This document shows positions 30,406 through 43,800 of a stretch of 64,000 nt of DNA, in pieces; position 1 is the first letter of the stretch; every line of letters starts with the position of its first letter. The notes below the pieces were generated by a model, which ran no database searches, was not told the DNA's origin, and saw only the letters and a list, made by a program, of their open reading frames with translations. The stretch is from Nipponacmea schrenckii (Eukaryota > Mollusca > Gastropoda > Lottiidae): NCBI GenBank assembly GCA_030562195.1, contig JAUJPP010000005.1, forward strand, positions 3,596,001-3,660,000. Direction: 5' to 3'. A program made the position numbers and the translations under genes.

Positions 30406-33400
30406 ATCTAAAATCTCACAAAATTTCCAACAAATCCAACAACAATAACCTCAAGTTAATGAAGACAGTCCAACTAAACAAATAAAATCATGATCCTAAA
30501 TTACAAAGATATACATACGGGTATCCCATCCAAAATCACACCAAAATTTCAAATCCTATGCAAAATACCGTCGGAAAGGGGTAAGTACACAACACTCCCG
30601 AAGAGATCTAGGCGTCCTAGCTCACGGTATATCGAAATTAAAATCCACTTTCAATAGAAACAGTATTAAACCAACGTTGAATTGAACCCGGGCAACTATT
30701 CATTATACAAGTCAATACCTCGACAGTTATTGACTTATTGTATAGTAGTCTGTATCGCTGGCCGACATAATATCTTCAGACATCTATAAAAATATCCCAA
30801 AACAACAGACCTTAAAAATTTCCCTAGATAGACTTCAAAATATCCCTAGATAGATATCAAAATATGCCTAGATAGATATCAAAATATCCTCAGATCGACA
30901 TCAAAATATCCTCAGACAGATATCATAATATTCAAAGACAGACATCAAAATATCCTCAGACATCAAAATTTCCTTAGACAGACATCATAATATCCTCAGA
31001 TACCCAGACATCAAAATGTCCCAAAACAGACATAAACTTTCCTAGATTATCCCTACCCAATTACAGCTGGGTCGACTGGAATAATGAGGATCCTTTCTAC
31101 CAGCTGGTCTTGACCAAACCTCTATGCATTGATCTTTCCTGGGTCATGCATCTACCCATTTACAACTGGGTCGATTAGATATCGTATTGAAAATCGATGG
31201 ACGGACCCTCGGACTAATCTAATTTATGATCGTGTAATACTCTCAATACTGAAAGGGCTCAAAGACAAGTTACAAAATACCCATATCCCTAGCCTTTTAT
31301 CATATTACAATGGTCGAATACTAACCGATATTACACCACTTTATTAGTATGTCCATATCAGTTAAAGGGACTCGAAGGCCACGAAATAAAACCAAATTTA
31401 CCACGTATTTTCTGCTCCTGGTGGGGCAATATTATTGAAAACGTCATGAAGTATGGAATAAGGGAAATTTGATCAAGGCAACAGCATAAGCTCTCTCTTC
31501 TACGATTTCAAACTGTCAAGGGATCTCTATCGTGCACGTGGTAAAGTGGTACTCAAGCGAAAAGAACTATTGACGTTTTGGCCCACCTACTTTCATTTTT
31601 TTTAATATTTCACATGGTTACAGAATGGTTAACTGTGTGGCCCCCGATCCCCTAGAAACGACGCAGCAGCTTAAGCCAAACCCGAACCTCTTTGAGGCCT
31701 TAACGGATTGTTCTAAGATGCTGCTCCAGTACCAACTATGGTCCACGGTACCACAAGCAGATTAAGAACACAGAAAAGTGAAAGAAGAACCTTACTTTTA
31801 AAGAATTGCCAATTTCTCTCTGTCCAAAGTATGAATGGCCTTAGAAGACTCTTAACTGTCGACAGTAAAACAGAAACTTGTGTAAGTTGCGAATTAATCC
31901 AATAGCCAAAGAGATCAATGATAATCCGATAATCCGTTAAGCTCATGTACAGATGGGATTAATTCTAGTCACCTTGTGTATATCTTACATAAACCACCCT
32001 CGATACATTTCAGTGAATGGAAAGGAGTTTTCCGCTCTACATACTTGCTCCTGGTTTGATTGCAGAAGACGGTTAACGCCAAACAGTGTGTAATGAGGCG
32101 AAATTTGTGAGAATACTCACATAACCCAATGATTTTCTGAGAACAAAATGGACTGATATTATTATCTTTTATGAACCATTGGTGTGGTCAATGAGGGAAA
32201 ATTTGTGTAGCATACGGGGGTTCAAGACTAGACTAGATGCGTATCTCCCGTTTTACAGTGTGATAGTCTGTGTCAATCTGACCGACTCAGATATTGAAAG
32301 CCGCTCCTCAGACAGACTTTAAGAGACTAATAGGCATTAAGCTGATTTAGACCAATGATGACTTTATTCTATAACACACAACATATCATAGAAAAAATGT
32401 AGTCAAGACAAATATATCATGTGACTTCTGTTGGATATCCCGGTCCTACCTAGTTCTATTAAAGAGAAAGAAAGAAACAGCTATATTTTACAAGGATAAC
32501 AGCTTAGGTTCACAAGTCCGCCGTGATAGGGATCCTTTCTACCAGCTGGTCCTTGGCCAGACCTCCTGGTATTGATCTTTCTCGGATTATCTGTACCCAT
32601 TTACAGCTGGGTGTCCAACCATAACGTGTACGGAGACTTATGTATTATGTCGTCCATCTGACTGTTGACTTATCAAACGATCTCTGGTGACTAATTAAAG
32701 ATCAGTATCACGGTCAAATACACAAACATTGGGTTAAGGTAATAAATAATTAAATATCCGTAAGACGTCTTAATGGTAGAAGGGTGAGATGATCGTTACC
32801 TTCAAAATGACAAGAATTCTGATTCCTTTTGTACACATAAATATCGATAAGTGCAACACGTTTATATCCGGATAATATTCTCCCCCATCCTCCCCTGTGT
32901 CAAAGGTCATATGGGTCTGACTCAGGTACCCCTGATAGCTCATGACGTTACATTTCTATAGGCCTAGCCTTCACAATGCTTTTGGAGAACCAATCGATAA
33001 GTGAACACGGATAACATTTCCACATTTTGTATCAAAGGTCAGATGGGTCTGACTCGGGTACCCTTGATAGCTCATGACGTTAACTTCAATGGCTTTCATC
33101 AATGATTGATTAATATGGAAAAAACTAATCGATAAAAAATACATTACCTTTAGATTTCCGTAATTAACTTTTAATCTTTGGATTTGATTGGTACATACCA
33201 GGTGATATCGGCACGCAATTATGATTGCATAGCAACCCAACAATACGTTGCATGTTTGGTCGAAATGAAATGGAGTTTTACGTCCTACTTTGAAGTGACT
33301 TATTCAGTATTTTACTTAATTTTTTTTATTTTCGATTCCCTATTTCCAGCTAATTTTCAGGAACCATTTAGTGCTGAGAAAGCCAGAAATTAAAGAGATT

Positions 33401-34480
33401 GTAAAGAGGTTTCCTAAATAATTTATGTGTATCTGGGACACTGAAAGCATATTTAAGTACGTGCACAATTATTAATGAACCTAATATAGCTTTGGCTTGA
33501 TAGTTTCAATTACTACCCAGAATAAAGTGGACTATTCCTGTTTGGAGTTGCAATTACTACTTACACTACCCAGAATAAAGTGGGCTATTTCGTATTTATA
33601 AATGTCAATGTGGACCCTGTCGTGAAATGAAATAAATGGAGTTTTACGTCCTACTTTTCTGCACCTTATGGGCTAACGGAGACGGACAACGCCATGCAGT
33701 GTGCTATGAGGAAAATTTTGCCAGGACAGCGGCATTAGCCTGCTTTTTCGATTTCCAACTGTCGAGGGATCTTTAACGTGGACCCTGTCGTGTTTTGTTT
33801 ATATTTGTGTTTGGGGTCCGGACGAAAGGGCAGAACGGCACAATTTGACATTTCGGACAACAAAAATTATGCAACAAACATACCCTTTATTCCAGACACA
33901 TGTTTCACTCTCGATAATATGTCTTCGCAAAGTTCAAAACATGTTGTTTTCCTTCTTAACGGCGGCCATGTTTCTTTTTCCACATGGCCTAATTGCCGAA
34001 GCACGTGCGAAAAGGTGAAAGGTCATCTAGGTGCGTCTGAATAACGGAAATGGACAGATTTTACACTCATAGTAAAAAAATGTGTCTTCGAGGGCCCTAA
34101 ATACTGATCCAAAGCGAACGCAGTTTCTCAAGGAACATGCGTTTGGATAGACCGAATCTAATAGCCTCTGTTTTTAGACAGTTGCCGGCAGGGCGAGCCG
34201 ATAAAATGGACCATCAGAGACTGGAAATAGAGGTAGATGTTCGGACTGTGGTTTGGACCCAAACTGAGGAAATAACGACATTACAATAGGCATAGTTTTT
34301 ATATCTCTAAATGAATTAAGTTCGACATTCAACATAGGGAGCAATTCATGATCAAAGCAGAGTGTTCACAATGTTTATCAATACTTTAATTTTTGTATAA
34401 GATTAAGGGTTAAAGTGAACTTATAATAATGGGGCTCAAAAGGGTTAAAGATTGAAATTCATTAAGGGGTATCTTTTGAC
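30400..34480. other. Intergenic: repeats and SINE fragments, no convincing gene
   Basis: Contains a minisatellite of CAGACATCAAAATATCCTC units (30785-31030), satellite P copies (31030-31175, 32515-32620), SINE body pieces (31470-31540, 32015-32110, 33625-33790) and a duplicated segment (GGTCAGATGGGTCTGACTC-type, about 32905 and 33035, each followed by CTGATAGCTCATGACGTTA or close to it). An 88-codon ORF at 33778-34044 begins inside SINE sequence and has no family likeness. Confidence 0.6.
33625..33795 (+). mobile_element. SINE body fragment
   Basis: ATGGAGTTTTACGTCCTACT, then CGCCATGCAGTGTGCTATGA, then AACTGTCGAGGGATCTTTAA: the ordered body of the SINE family whose longest copy is 59575-59915. 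Confidence 0.75.
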
Positions 34481-35500
34481 TAGTTTCTAAGGCATATCCA
34501 TGGTTTTGTTCTAAGCAATCTCGTAATGAAATCTCAATATACTTATATATAATTATAATAATTTATGCACATGAATTTGCATAAATTACTTTATTAAACA
34601 GCACTACACTAATTTCATAAGCCATAACTGCTTTAGTTTTTAAACATTTGAAACTTATCTCAATTATATCAATTCACTTACCAGGTTAGAATCTAATGTT
34701 AATTTATGCACATAAATTTGCATAAATTATCTAGAATATGAACTGTACTCAAGAATACTAAAATTGCAATCATATATTTACCAACAAACAAAGATTGCAT
34801 AAGGCTTCAACCTTAAATATTCAAATTCAAGTAATATCTTATGTTAATTTATGCGCATTAATTGACCTAAATTATTCAATAATAGCACATTCAAACTTGA
34901 TAATAATTCAGCCTTGATAAATCTAGTCTACTCGGTTAAAATTTAAAATTTCTTTTTACATTTGTACAGTTTTTACATTAAATTACACTATAGTACATTT
35001 TCAATCAAGTTAAATCAAATTCAATCAAGGTCAAAGAAGATCAATCAAGGTTAATTTAAATTTAACCCTAATTTGATTCAATCAAGTGAACTGAAACTGA
35101 AATTGGATTAAGATCATTCAAGATCAATCAAATATTATCAAGATCAATCAAGGGAAAGGCATCAAATCAAAATAAATCAAGAAACCTTATATATATAATA
35201 GAGAAATTTTAACATTTCTTTTGTGTTTAGTAAAAATACTAATTTATATTTAGTAACTGAACTAGCGCATCAAGAAGTTTATTGTACCCCCAAGGGTTTA
35301 AGGCCTAGTCACTCAAAACATTTAAGCTAAATTTGACAGTTCAAACCACAATGTATCATACACAGCTCAGCTTTCATTTATATACACAATGATGCAATGG
35401 AAATTTACAATGAAAAATAAATAGATGGACATAGAGTGGCTTTAATTAACTTCTCTAGTTGGGTAGGGTGGGGTGGGATATTCATTGCTTTCCTACACTG
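34480..35500. other. AT-rich intergenic with a recurring 28-nt hairpin
   Basis: AATTTATGCA...TGCATAAATT perfect 10-bp arms occur at 34560-34587 and 34701-34729, and a degraded copy is near 34848. Then come CAATCAAG-rich simple sequence (35000-35170) and nothing coding. Confidence 0.6.
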
Positions 35501-35504
35501 ACTT

Positions 35505-36050
35505 AAACCTCAAAGTATGACAATATGCTTTATTTAAAAGGGTGGTACCAGCCAATTTAACAAGCCTTAAAGTATGACAATATGCTTTATTAAAAGGGGT
35601 AGTACCAGCCAATTTAACAAGCTTTAAAGTATGACAATATGCTTTATTAAAGGGGTAGTACCAGCCAATTTAACAAGCTTAAATATGACAATATGCTTTA
35701 TTTTAAAAAGAGTGCTAGTAACCAGCCAATTTAACAAGCTTAAAGTATGAGCATATGCTTTATTTAAAAGGGTAGTACCAGCCAATTTAACAAGCCTTAA
35801 AGTATGACAATATGCTTTATTAAAAGGGGTGGTACCAGCCAATTTAACAAGCCTTAAAGTATGACAATATGCTTTATTAAAAGGGGCAGTACCAGCCAAT
35901 TTAACAACCCTTAAAGTATGACAATATGCTTTATTTAAAAGGGTGGTACCAGCCAATTTAACAAGCCTTAAAGTATGACAATATGCTTTATTAAAGGAGG
36001 CAGTACAAGCCAATTTAACAAGTCTTAAAGTATGACAATATGCTGGTAAA
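35505..36050. repeat. 57-58 bp tandem repeat
   Basis: Nine to ten copies containing AGTATGACAATATGCTTTAT and ACCAGCCAATTTAACAAGC. Confidence 0.9.
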
Positions 36051-37610
36051 GCCACTTTAATCAGCATTTTGAAATATCTATAGCATAGTTGCAATGAAAG
36101 TAAATCTCAAGTGAAGATTTTTGAAAAAATCAGAATTTTTTAGATTTGAAAAGGACCATTTCTTATTAGCACTAGGGTAGAAAGATTGAGCACCATTACA
36201 CTTAACACTTGCTCAAAACAGTTTTAAGCTTTTTCAGCTCTGTTAAGAATTTATCAGCTCTCATATTCAAAGCTTACCACAATGCCTGTTTCGTTTACAT
36301 ATATATATTACTCAAAAAAAATAAAACGTACAACAAAATTGAAGAAAAAACATTCCGAAAAAATAATGATTTGCGATTTTAAAAAAAAATCCCAAACGAC
36401 TGAAAACTCGAAGCCAATTTTGTAGAATTAAATATTATCTTAGCGCCAAATATTCATATGATGAGCATTGCACAATTTATAACACTTGCTTCAAGCAATA
36501 TACGACATTGAAACACTTTTCTGATATTTGAGGGGGAGGAGTTACAAGTAGAGATTGACATGTGTTAATTTTATAACAGCCCCGACCACGGATTCAGATT
36601 TTGATCTACCGTGAATGTGAGTCAAAACTAAGACACCCAATCAAAGATGAACTGTAATTTCTCACGTTTTCATTGGTTTAAATAAAGGCGGGAAAATTCA
36701 AATTTTCAAAAAAAGGCGGGAACAATTATTTATACATTTTCAAAGACAATATAATTAATTGCGTAGAAATTTCATAGTTCTAATGCCAGTTCTAACCTTG
36801 AAAATCCCCCCCCCCATCCTTACATAATCTAATTAACCATGTGGATTCTCTAAATTGATATACAAGACACAAAAGCACCCTAACAACTTCCTCTGGCAGT
36901 GGTTTTGTAAAATATCTACATTTGCACACGTCTCTAATTTAGAGTATATATATTGATCAGTACTTGACGAAATCATGCATTCAAATCCAAAAAAAGCTTT
37001 TCAAAATATCACAAAAAGATGCCGCGGGACAGGGTCACGCTCTCGCTCACACAAAACAGATATCTTTATAGCCTCCATGACTAGAGATCAGTTGATTTTT
37101 TTAATGGCTTTTAACTTGTTCGAACTCAGTGTGCAAAGAAATTTGTTCAAGTGGCTATTTTATGCAAGAATTTTTAAAAGCCAAATATTGCCCTGTGAGA
37201 TGCAAAAATTAAGCCAAACCAGATTTAATTCCAGCTTAAATTTGAGCTCATAATAATGAGATCGAAGCTTAAACTTCAAGCTTAAAATTCACTCTATTAA
37301 TTTGAACAATTATCAATTTTCACCCCTTAATTTTTAAGCCAAGTAAAACCAAAGCTCAAATCTCCTTCGCCAATAAATTTCATCACAAAGCTCAAAGCTC
37401 GTATTTTTAACACAATCTCCAATTCGACTCCAAAGCTTAAACTTTCAGAATAAATCCAGCAAATAATCAAAGCTTAAATCTTCATTTCCATCTTAACTGA
37501 ACCAGTTGTTTTGAAAGCTTAAATGATACCAGAGCTCAAAATTTCCTATTCTAGGTGGCACCAGGTGTTCTAAACACTGTGAATCTCAGAGGCTATAGCG
37601 ATATCAATTT
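36050..37610. other. 3' flank of the CLK-like gene, no gene seen; E2F-like pair
   Basis: GGCGGGAAAATTC at about 36688 and GGCGGGAAC at about 36715 are two E2F-like sites in the same orientation, 25 bp apart, in otherwise AT-rich DNA. The remainder is rich in AGCTTAAA words. I see no exon. Confidence 0.4.
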
Positions 37611-37820
37611 TTAACGACTTAGGCTATGTGAGCGAGAGCGGTCCTCGTTTTTTGAAAGGTCAACACTTTTAACTAGGTCTGCTTCGTACAAGCGTAGAAA
37701 AAAAGGATGACGAAAGATCTGTTTCAGCGGAATACGACTCCTAGGGTCGTATTCCAACATTTTGGAGATGACGTCAAAAAGCTGCGTATGATCATGATTG
37801 TCAGGCTCTTTTATGTAACG
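37611..37820 (-). CDS. CLK2: CLK alternative terminal exon D, short canonical tail
   Basis: 69 codons: [40 protein letters not shown], and an end rich in R/S ([10 protein letters not shown]). It enters in phase 0 after acceptor TACGTTTCAG, just as exon C does. Its length and ending resemble ordinary CLK C-termini, so it may be the ancestral terminal exon. Confidence 0.88.
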   Translation of the reverse strand, partial: RYIKEPDNHDHTQLFDVISKMLEYDPRSRIPLKQIFRHPFFLRLYEADLVKSVDLSKNEDRSRSHSLSR

Positions 37821-40800
37821 CTGAAACGTAAAAAAAATAGACATATTAAATGAAATAAAACAAGGTTAAGTTCAAATTCATTATATTGTACACTAACCTC
37901 AATTCTCATCTCTATTTTGAAAAGAGATTTAGGAATAAACATCTGAGAAGTTTCGAACATATATAATGATAAATAATGAGTTAGTTAGAAAGTTATTATA
38001 TCGTTCACTAGCCTCAACTCTTATGGCCATCAAATTAGATCGGTGATTTTTTTACGTTACCCTAGCAAATAATTCCACCAAATTTATTTGAAAAATAATA
38101 AAAAATATGTTTTGGAATAGAAGCTAGAAATAATTTGGGACAACAATGAGAGAACAATTTAAGGTCTTAACTGGTCCCTTATCAATTTAACTTTTTGGAC
38201 ATGAATGAATGAAGGCAAACAGTAAATAGGTACACAAACATCTTCAACACAATTCTACAAAAAATCTAAAAGTTCTGTTAGTATACACAGTTGACATTCA
38301 AGTTAGAATGATGATGATGATGCTACAATGATGATGCTACAAAGATGATGCTTCAAAGATGTTGATGCTACAATGATGATGATGATGCTACAATGATGTT
38401 GATGCTACAATAATTATGATGCTATAAAGATGGTTAAAATGATGCTACAAAGATAATGTAACAATAATGAAACAATGATGCTTCTATGACGATGCTAGCA
38501 TAATTTCACAATGATGATGATGCTACAATTGGTTAAAGGGGTTCTCTCCAAACCACACCGCCATTCGTCATACTTCTCGAGGTCATGGTAATACAATTGA
38601 GGTTACATATTCATAACTTAATATTATCCAATCAAAATTGTCTCTTGAATCTTTCTAGGAAATCTCAGCCAATCATATGTTAGTTACCATGATGATGGTT
38701 ACAAAACTAATGATGACAATTATGGTAATGGTCCTTGCTAAGAAGTGTACAATGAGGTAAATTAGGACTGTTGATCTTTTAAAATTTCAAATTGTTGAGT
38801 GATCCTTGGGTGATGTTTATGATATGCTGCTGATGATAATGAATTAAGTAATGATGATGATGATGATGATTAAAATGATGAAGATACACCGCCAAACTTT
38901 TTTAATGATGGTTTCTAATTTAGGGCAAATTTTCATACTTTAATTTCAGTCACTTACTCATGCAGATTTTTTACATTTTTGATATTTTTTCTCAGAACTC
39001 AAAAGCTTAGAAGAATAAATGGCAGCCAAATAAGCCAAACAACATGCAAAACAAAAACAAAATGAAAACAACCAAAACAAATGAAAAACAATGAAATAAT
39101 AACTCAAAACAAATTTTAATATAATATTTAGATGACTATATAACTTAACGATTATTTAAACAAAAACTAAACGAAAATACTAATTATTTTAATTGAAGTG
39201 ACTGAAATCCTATAGATACGGCTTTAGTTTACTCAAAATACAAAGTTTTCAAAGATCCTGTTTACCAGCTGGTCCTTGACCAATCCTTTTTTGAATTGAT
39301 CTGTACCCATTTACAGCTGGGTCAACAAAAATAATATGGATCCTGTCTACCAGCTTATCAAATTATCTGTACCCATTTACAGCTGGGTTGACTGGAATAA
39401 TGAGGATCCTTTCTACCAGCTGGTCCTTGGTCCAAACCTCTTGGTATTGATCTTTACTAGATTATCTGTACCCATTTACAGCTGGGTTGACAAATATAAT
39501 AAGGATCCTTTCTACCAGCTGGGTCATTGGTCCAAACCTTTTGGCATTGACCTTTATTTAGTTATCTGTACCAATTTACAGCTTGAATAATGAGGAAGGA
39601 TGGCCACTTGACTTTCGCAAATAAAAAGTGATTTCAAATATCTTGAGTTTCTCCAAAGTTTTAAGCCTGGATTAAGGAGCAATATTTCTTAACCTTCCTA
39701 AGGTAGACATGACCTGACAAAGCTAGGATTAGTAAAATAAAGCCAATCTTTTTATTAAAGGGATTCTAACAAAGTTTTCTGGTCAACAGTGACATCTCTA
39801 TCTTTTATTTGCAAAATTCAAATTTTCCCATACGATGCCTAAAATTTCCGAAATTCTCAGAATTTTCAGTCCATTCTGGAATTTCAGGAGTTAATGGTTT
39901 CAAATATCAAGCTATAAGTGTAGCCAATTCAAACGTAGACCAGAAAACAAGTTAACATGTTCCTGTTTACCATGCTAAAAATAGCCATGATGTAATCACC
40001 TGGTTTCGTTACTATCGTAAAACTGAAGCGTGTCATCGTCACTTTCCTCATCTGTTGTTTTATTGGCTAAGAGTTTGGCTGCGTATTTGCGAAAGGCAGC
40101 TTGGACGACCTCGTTTTCGGCGTCGTGATTTGGGAAGGTAATAAACGTTTGAGATGATTTGTCAGAGAACCGTTTTCGTTGTCGACGTCGCATTTTGGGC
40201 CTGGGTGAATTTTGACCGACCTGTGGCGGCAATGGGCATTGAATTGTATGAGTTTCCACAGGTTTAGACAGCGGAACACCATCCTGTCCTTTCAAAGCTT
40301 TGGCAGCCATATTGAGAACTTGAGCTGTGCCTTCATTGGGTTTTGATTTAGCAGCAACATCTTGCCCTTCCAAATCTTTGGAAGCCATATTGAGAACTTG
40401 AGCTGTGCCTTCATTGGGTTTTGACTTAGCAGCAACATCTTGTCCTTCCAAAGCATTAGAAGCCATATTGAGAACTTGAGCTGTGCCTTCATTTGATTGA
40501 TTTGTAGCAACACCATCTTGTCCTTCCATAGCTTTGGAAGAAATATTGAGAACTTGATCTGTGCCTTCATTTGCTTTAGAAGTAGCAGCAACATCTGGTC
40601 CTTCTAAAGCTTTAGCAGCCATATTAAAAACTTGAGTTGTGCTTGGTTCATTTGTGCTTGCAGGAGGAAGATTGATTTGGACAGTGGCTTCTGTTGGCGC
40701 TATTGTCAGGATTGGTTCCGGTTCAGCATCAGGAACTGGTGCCATCTTGGCAGTAACACTGTCCTGTACATCGTGATTATTCTGGACAAGATCTTTGACG

Positions 40801-43800
40801 TTTTCAGATTCTGGGTTTTGGTCAGGCAGTTCTTCCTGGTCCACTTTTACCACGTCTTCAATGATTTTGGGAGCTTCATCCTCAGTTGGGGAAGGCACCA
40901 CGATCACCACTTCGACCTCTTTGTCCCCATTCTCTGATGGTTGAGTATCCTCATTTTGGGCAAACTGGTTTGGTTGATCCTCATTTATTTCTACGTCAAC
41001 CGAGAATTGGACATCAGCAATGACATCAGGGATGGGTTCAGGGGTGGGTACAACTTCTCGAACCACATCCAGACTCTGCTGGTCTACAGAGGATCCATTG
41101 AACCTCCCATTACCATTCAGGACTCCATTGAGAGAAGTTCTTCTAGCTGAAAAGTCAATGTAAACATCATCCTCTGCAGCTCCCAAAATCTGATTGATGT
41201 CTATGTCAGTGGTTTGTGGGACCGGCGAAGGTTCAGGTTGCTTGTTTTTCGTGGTTGCATCTGATCCATCCATTGTGGATGAAAGTGTAACATCTTGTGG
41301 CGTTAAGGGCGTGGCAGGTATAATATTGAAGTCAATCTGAAGCTCACTTTTATTGGAGGAACTCGTCGTGGAGTTGAGAGTCAAACTATTGGGAACATTT
41401 TTACGCTCATTTACACTAGAAGCACCGGCGGCACTCGGCACAGAGTCTTCAGAATCACTAGGCACTCCATCCCCTTTATCAGAGCTCAATCGGTTTCCTG
41501 GTAGATCTGAAGCTACAGCACTAGCACCAGGGGAAACATAATCCAAACGATGTGGACTGGCGCTTTTCACGAAAGTATCTGGTTTTTGTAAATTTAAAGG
41601 ACTACCCGTCAAGTCATTTTCGACCTTTAAATTGAACTCTCCCGAAAACCGATTGGCTGGACTCGTTGATTTAGTATTGGTTGAAAATCTGTCCATGACT
41701 TCCAGACTGTTGTCTGTTTGAGGGGGAGATTCTTCCTCCCAATGGTAGAGACGGAAAAATTTGTGCCGCAGGGCCTCGCGTAATGTGGGACGGTTCTCTG
41801 GCATGTAATCAATCATTTTTTCAATTAAGTCAAACAATTCTAAGTGGTCTTTGCCTTTATCCAGGAGTCCGTGCTGAAAAAAAGCAGACGTGTTACATAG
41901 AAATATATTTTTGGATACAAAAAAAAGGTGAAATGTTTTCCATGAGGTGATGTTTCAAGGGATTCATGGGAGTTCATGGGATTCATGGAGTTTCATTGGA
42001 TTCATGGAAGTTTCATGTGGTTTCAGGTAATTTTCAATAGATTAAACAACTCCATGAAAATCTTACTTTTAAATAAAAATAAATTTACATAAAAAAAAAA
42101 AACCATACTGTCCCACCCCAGCCTGTTTTATTTCAAGCATTCCAGATGCAAATTAGAATTAAGAATAGAGAGATAGACAAAATAATTGATAGATGAGTGA
42201 AAGAATAAAGAACGAATAAAAATCCATCACACTTTCAAAAACCATTCAGAACAATGCACTGCAGCAAAATCTACAGTCAACTTTCCAAACGCATCTATAG
42301 CATGCCTTGTTCATTCTAAAAAATTTTCAAACCATCCAAGACAATTCCTTCTTTTAGGCAGCGCTAAAATTTGCAGGAATTAGGTCAAAGATAGTTAAAA
42401 AATTATGTGCAAAAATGTTAGTAAAAAAAGTTCTTCTTTGATCTGCAAAGTAAAATCTGAAACAGATACAAATGAAGTCATTCATGTCCAAAAAGTACTG
42501 TTACTTATTGTGGTGGCTTAAATCAGGATGGTGGGGGTGGGTTTTGTTTTAAACGATTGTGTTATTATATGGAACCCTCGCCTAAAGGCACACTAAGTTG
42601 GCCTCGCTAAATTTACACAGAGAAAAAGCAATTTCTATTGATAATAAAAATACACTTAAAGAATCATAAAATATAAAAAAATATAAAAAAAGCTAGAAAT
42701 AATTGATATATATATATAGAAAATTGCCACAATATATAAAAGATCATATATAACCCAAAAAACGGGGAAAAAAGTTTGTTGTCAGGGCAGATAGGCAATG
42801 CCATGCAGTGAGCAATGAGACAAATTTTTGACATTATTCTTGCACTTAGTCAACCCAGGCTTATTGTCCACTTCAAAAAACAAAACTCAAAGTCAATGAC
42901 AATTACAATGAGTGCTCAATGATGGAAATTTTTACCAGGGCAGCAGAACTAAGTGGTAACTTAACAGTCAGGAAGGGGGGTGGGGCCATTAGCCAGGTCA
43001 TCCTAATTTTGGTCAGTGGTCAAGCTCTACAAGAATGGTCTAAAAGAAGAAGCAAGCACCATGGTTACTTTTGGTATTAAAATTTTTTTTCCGCAGAAGG
43101 ATTTGAATAGCCTAGCAGACGACAATCCAACTGAGCTATTTCACATTGTCATCAACTTACAGCATCTATGTCAATCTATTACTGTGTCTAATGCCTTGAC
43201 TGCAATAGCCACTTCACTGTATCTATTTAAAGGAAATGAATTGAATGGAGTTTTACGTACTGCATCACTGACAAGGAAAATCGAACTGAAAAATCTGAAA
43301 GCTTATCTCGCGTTTTGTCAGAATCGAACCCTCAGCAGGTAAGTGAGCGACTAACTCACTGAGCCACCGTGGCTCCCCTCTTCGAGTAGATATTTATATA
43401 AAGTAGGGAACAAGCTTACCGACAGTGGCTTCGTTTCATCCCGGACGTATCTACCAGCTTTGCTTTTTGGGTCCCAATCAAGTCGCCCATGATGAAAATA
43501 CTTTTGTTTTCTGGGTTGTTATCAGAGCCAAACGAAGGAGGAGGGAAAAAAAGAAAAAACAAAACAACAAGCATAAGTGGCATGCAAAAATAAACATGGC
43601 GAAAATTCTTGTACAGTCAAACATGGAATTGCAGGATGTAAAAGAAAGTTTTGGTACCGAAAACATCGGTCAACATTATAGAATTCATTCTGTTTATGCC
43701 AAATAAGCAAAAATGAAGATCAATGTGAACTCTCCAAATTTAGATATCAAAGTTGAATATAATCAAAAAGCAGTTTGTTGAGATAGTGATGTCAGAAGCG

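Noticed and set aside
29802..30485. Long ORFs on both strands (184 and 201 codons)
   Set aside because: They are read from a 33-bp minisatellite lacking stops; the repeat length is a multiple of three. No promoter, splice or family evidence.
33778..34044. 88-codon ORF as a possible small secreted protein
   Set aside because: It starts inside SINE body sequence, and the hydrophobic start is a product of that repeat.
35624..36094. 156-codon repeat ORF
   Set aside because: Read across the 57-58 bp satellite; composition follows the repeat.
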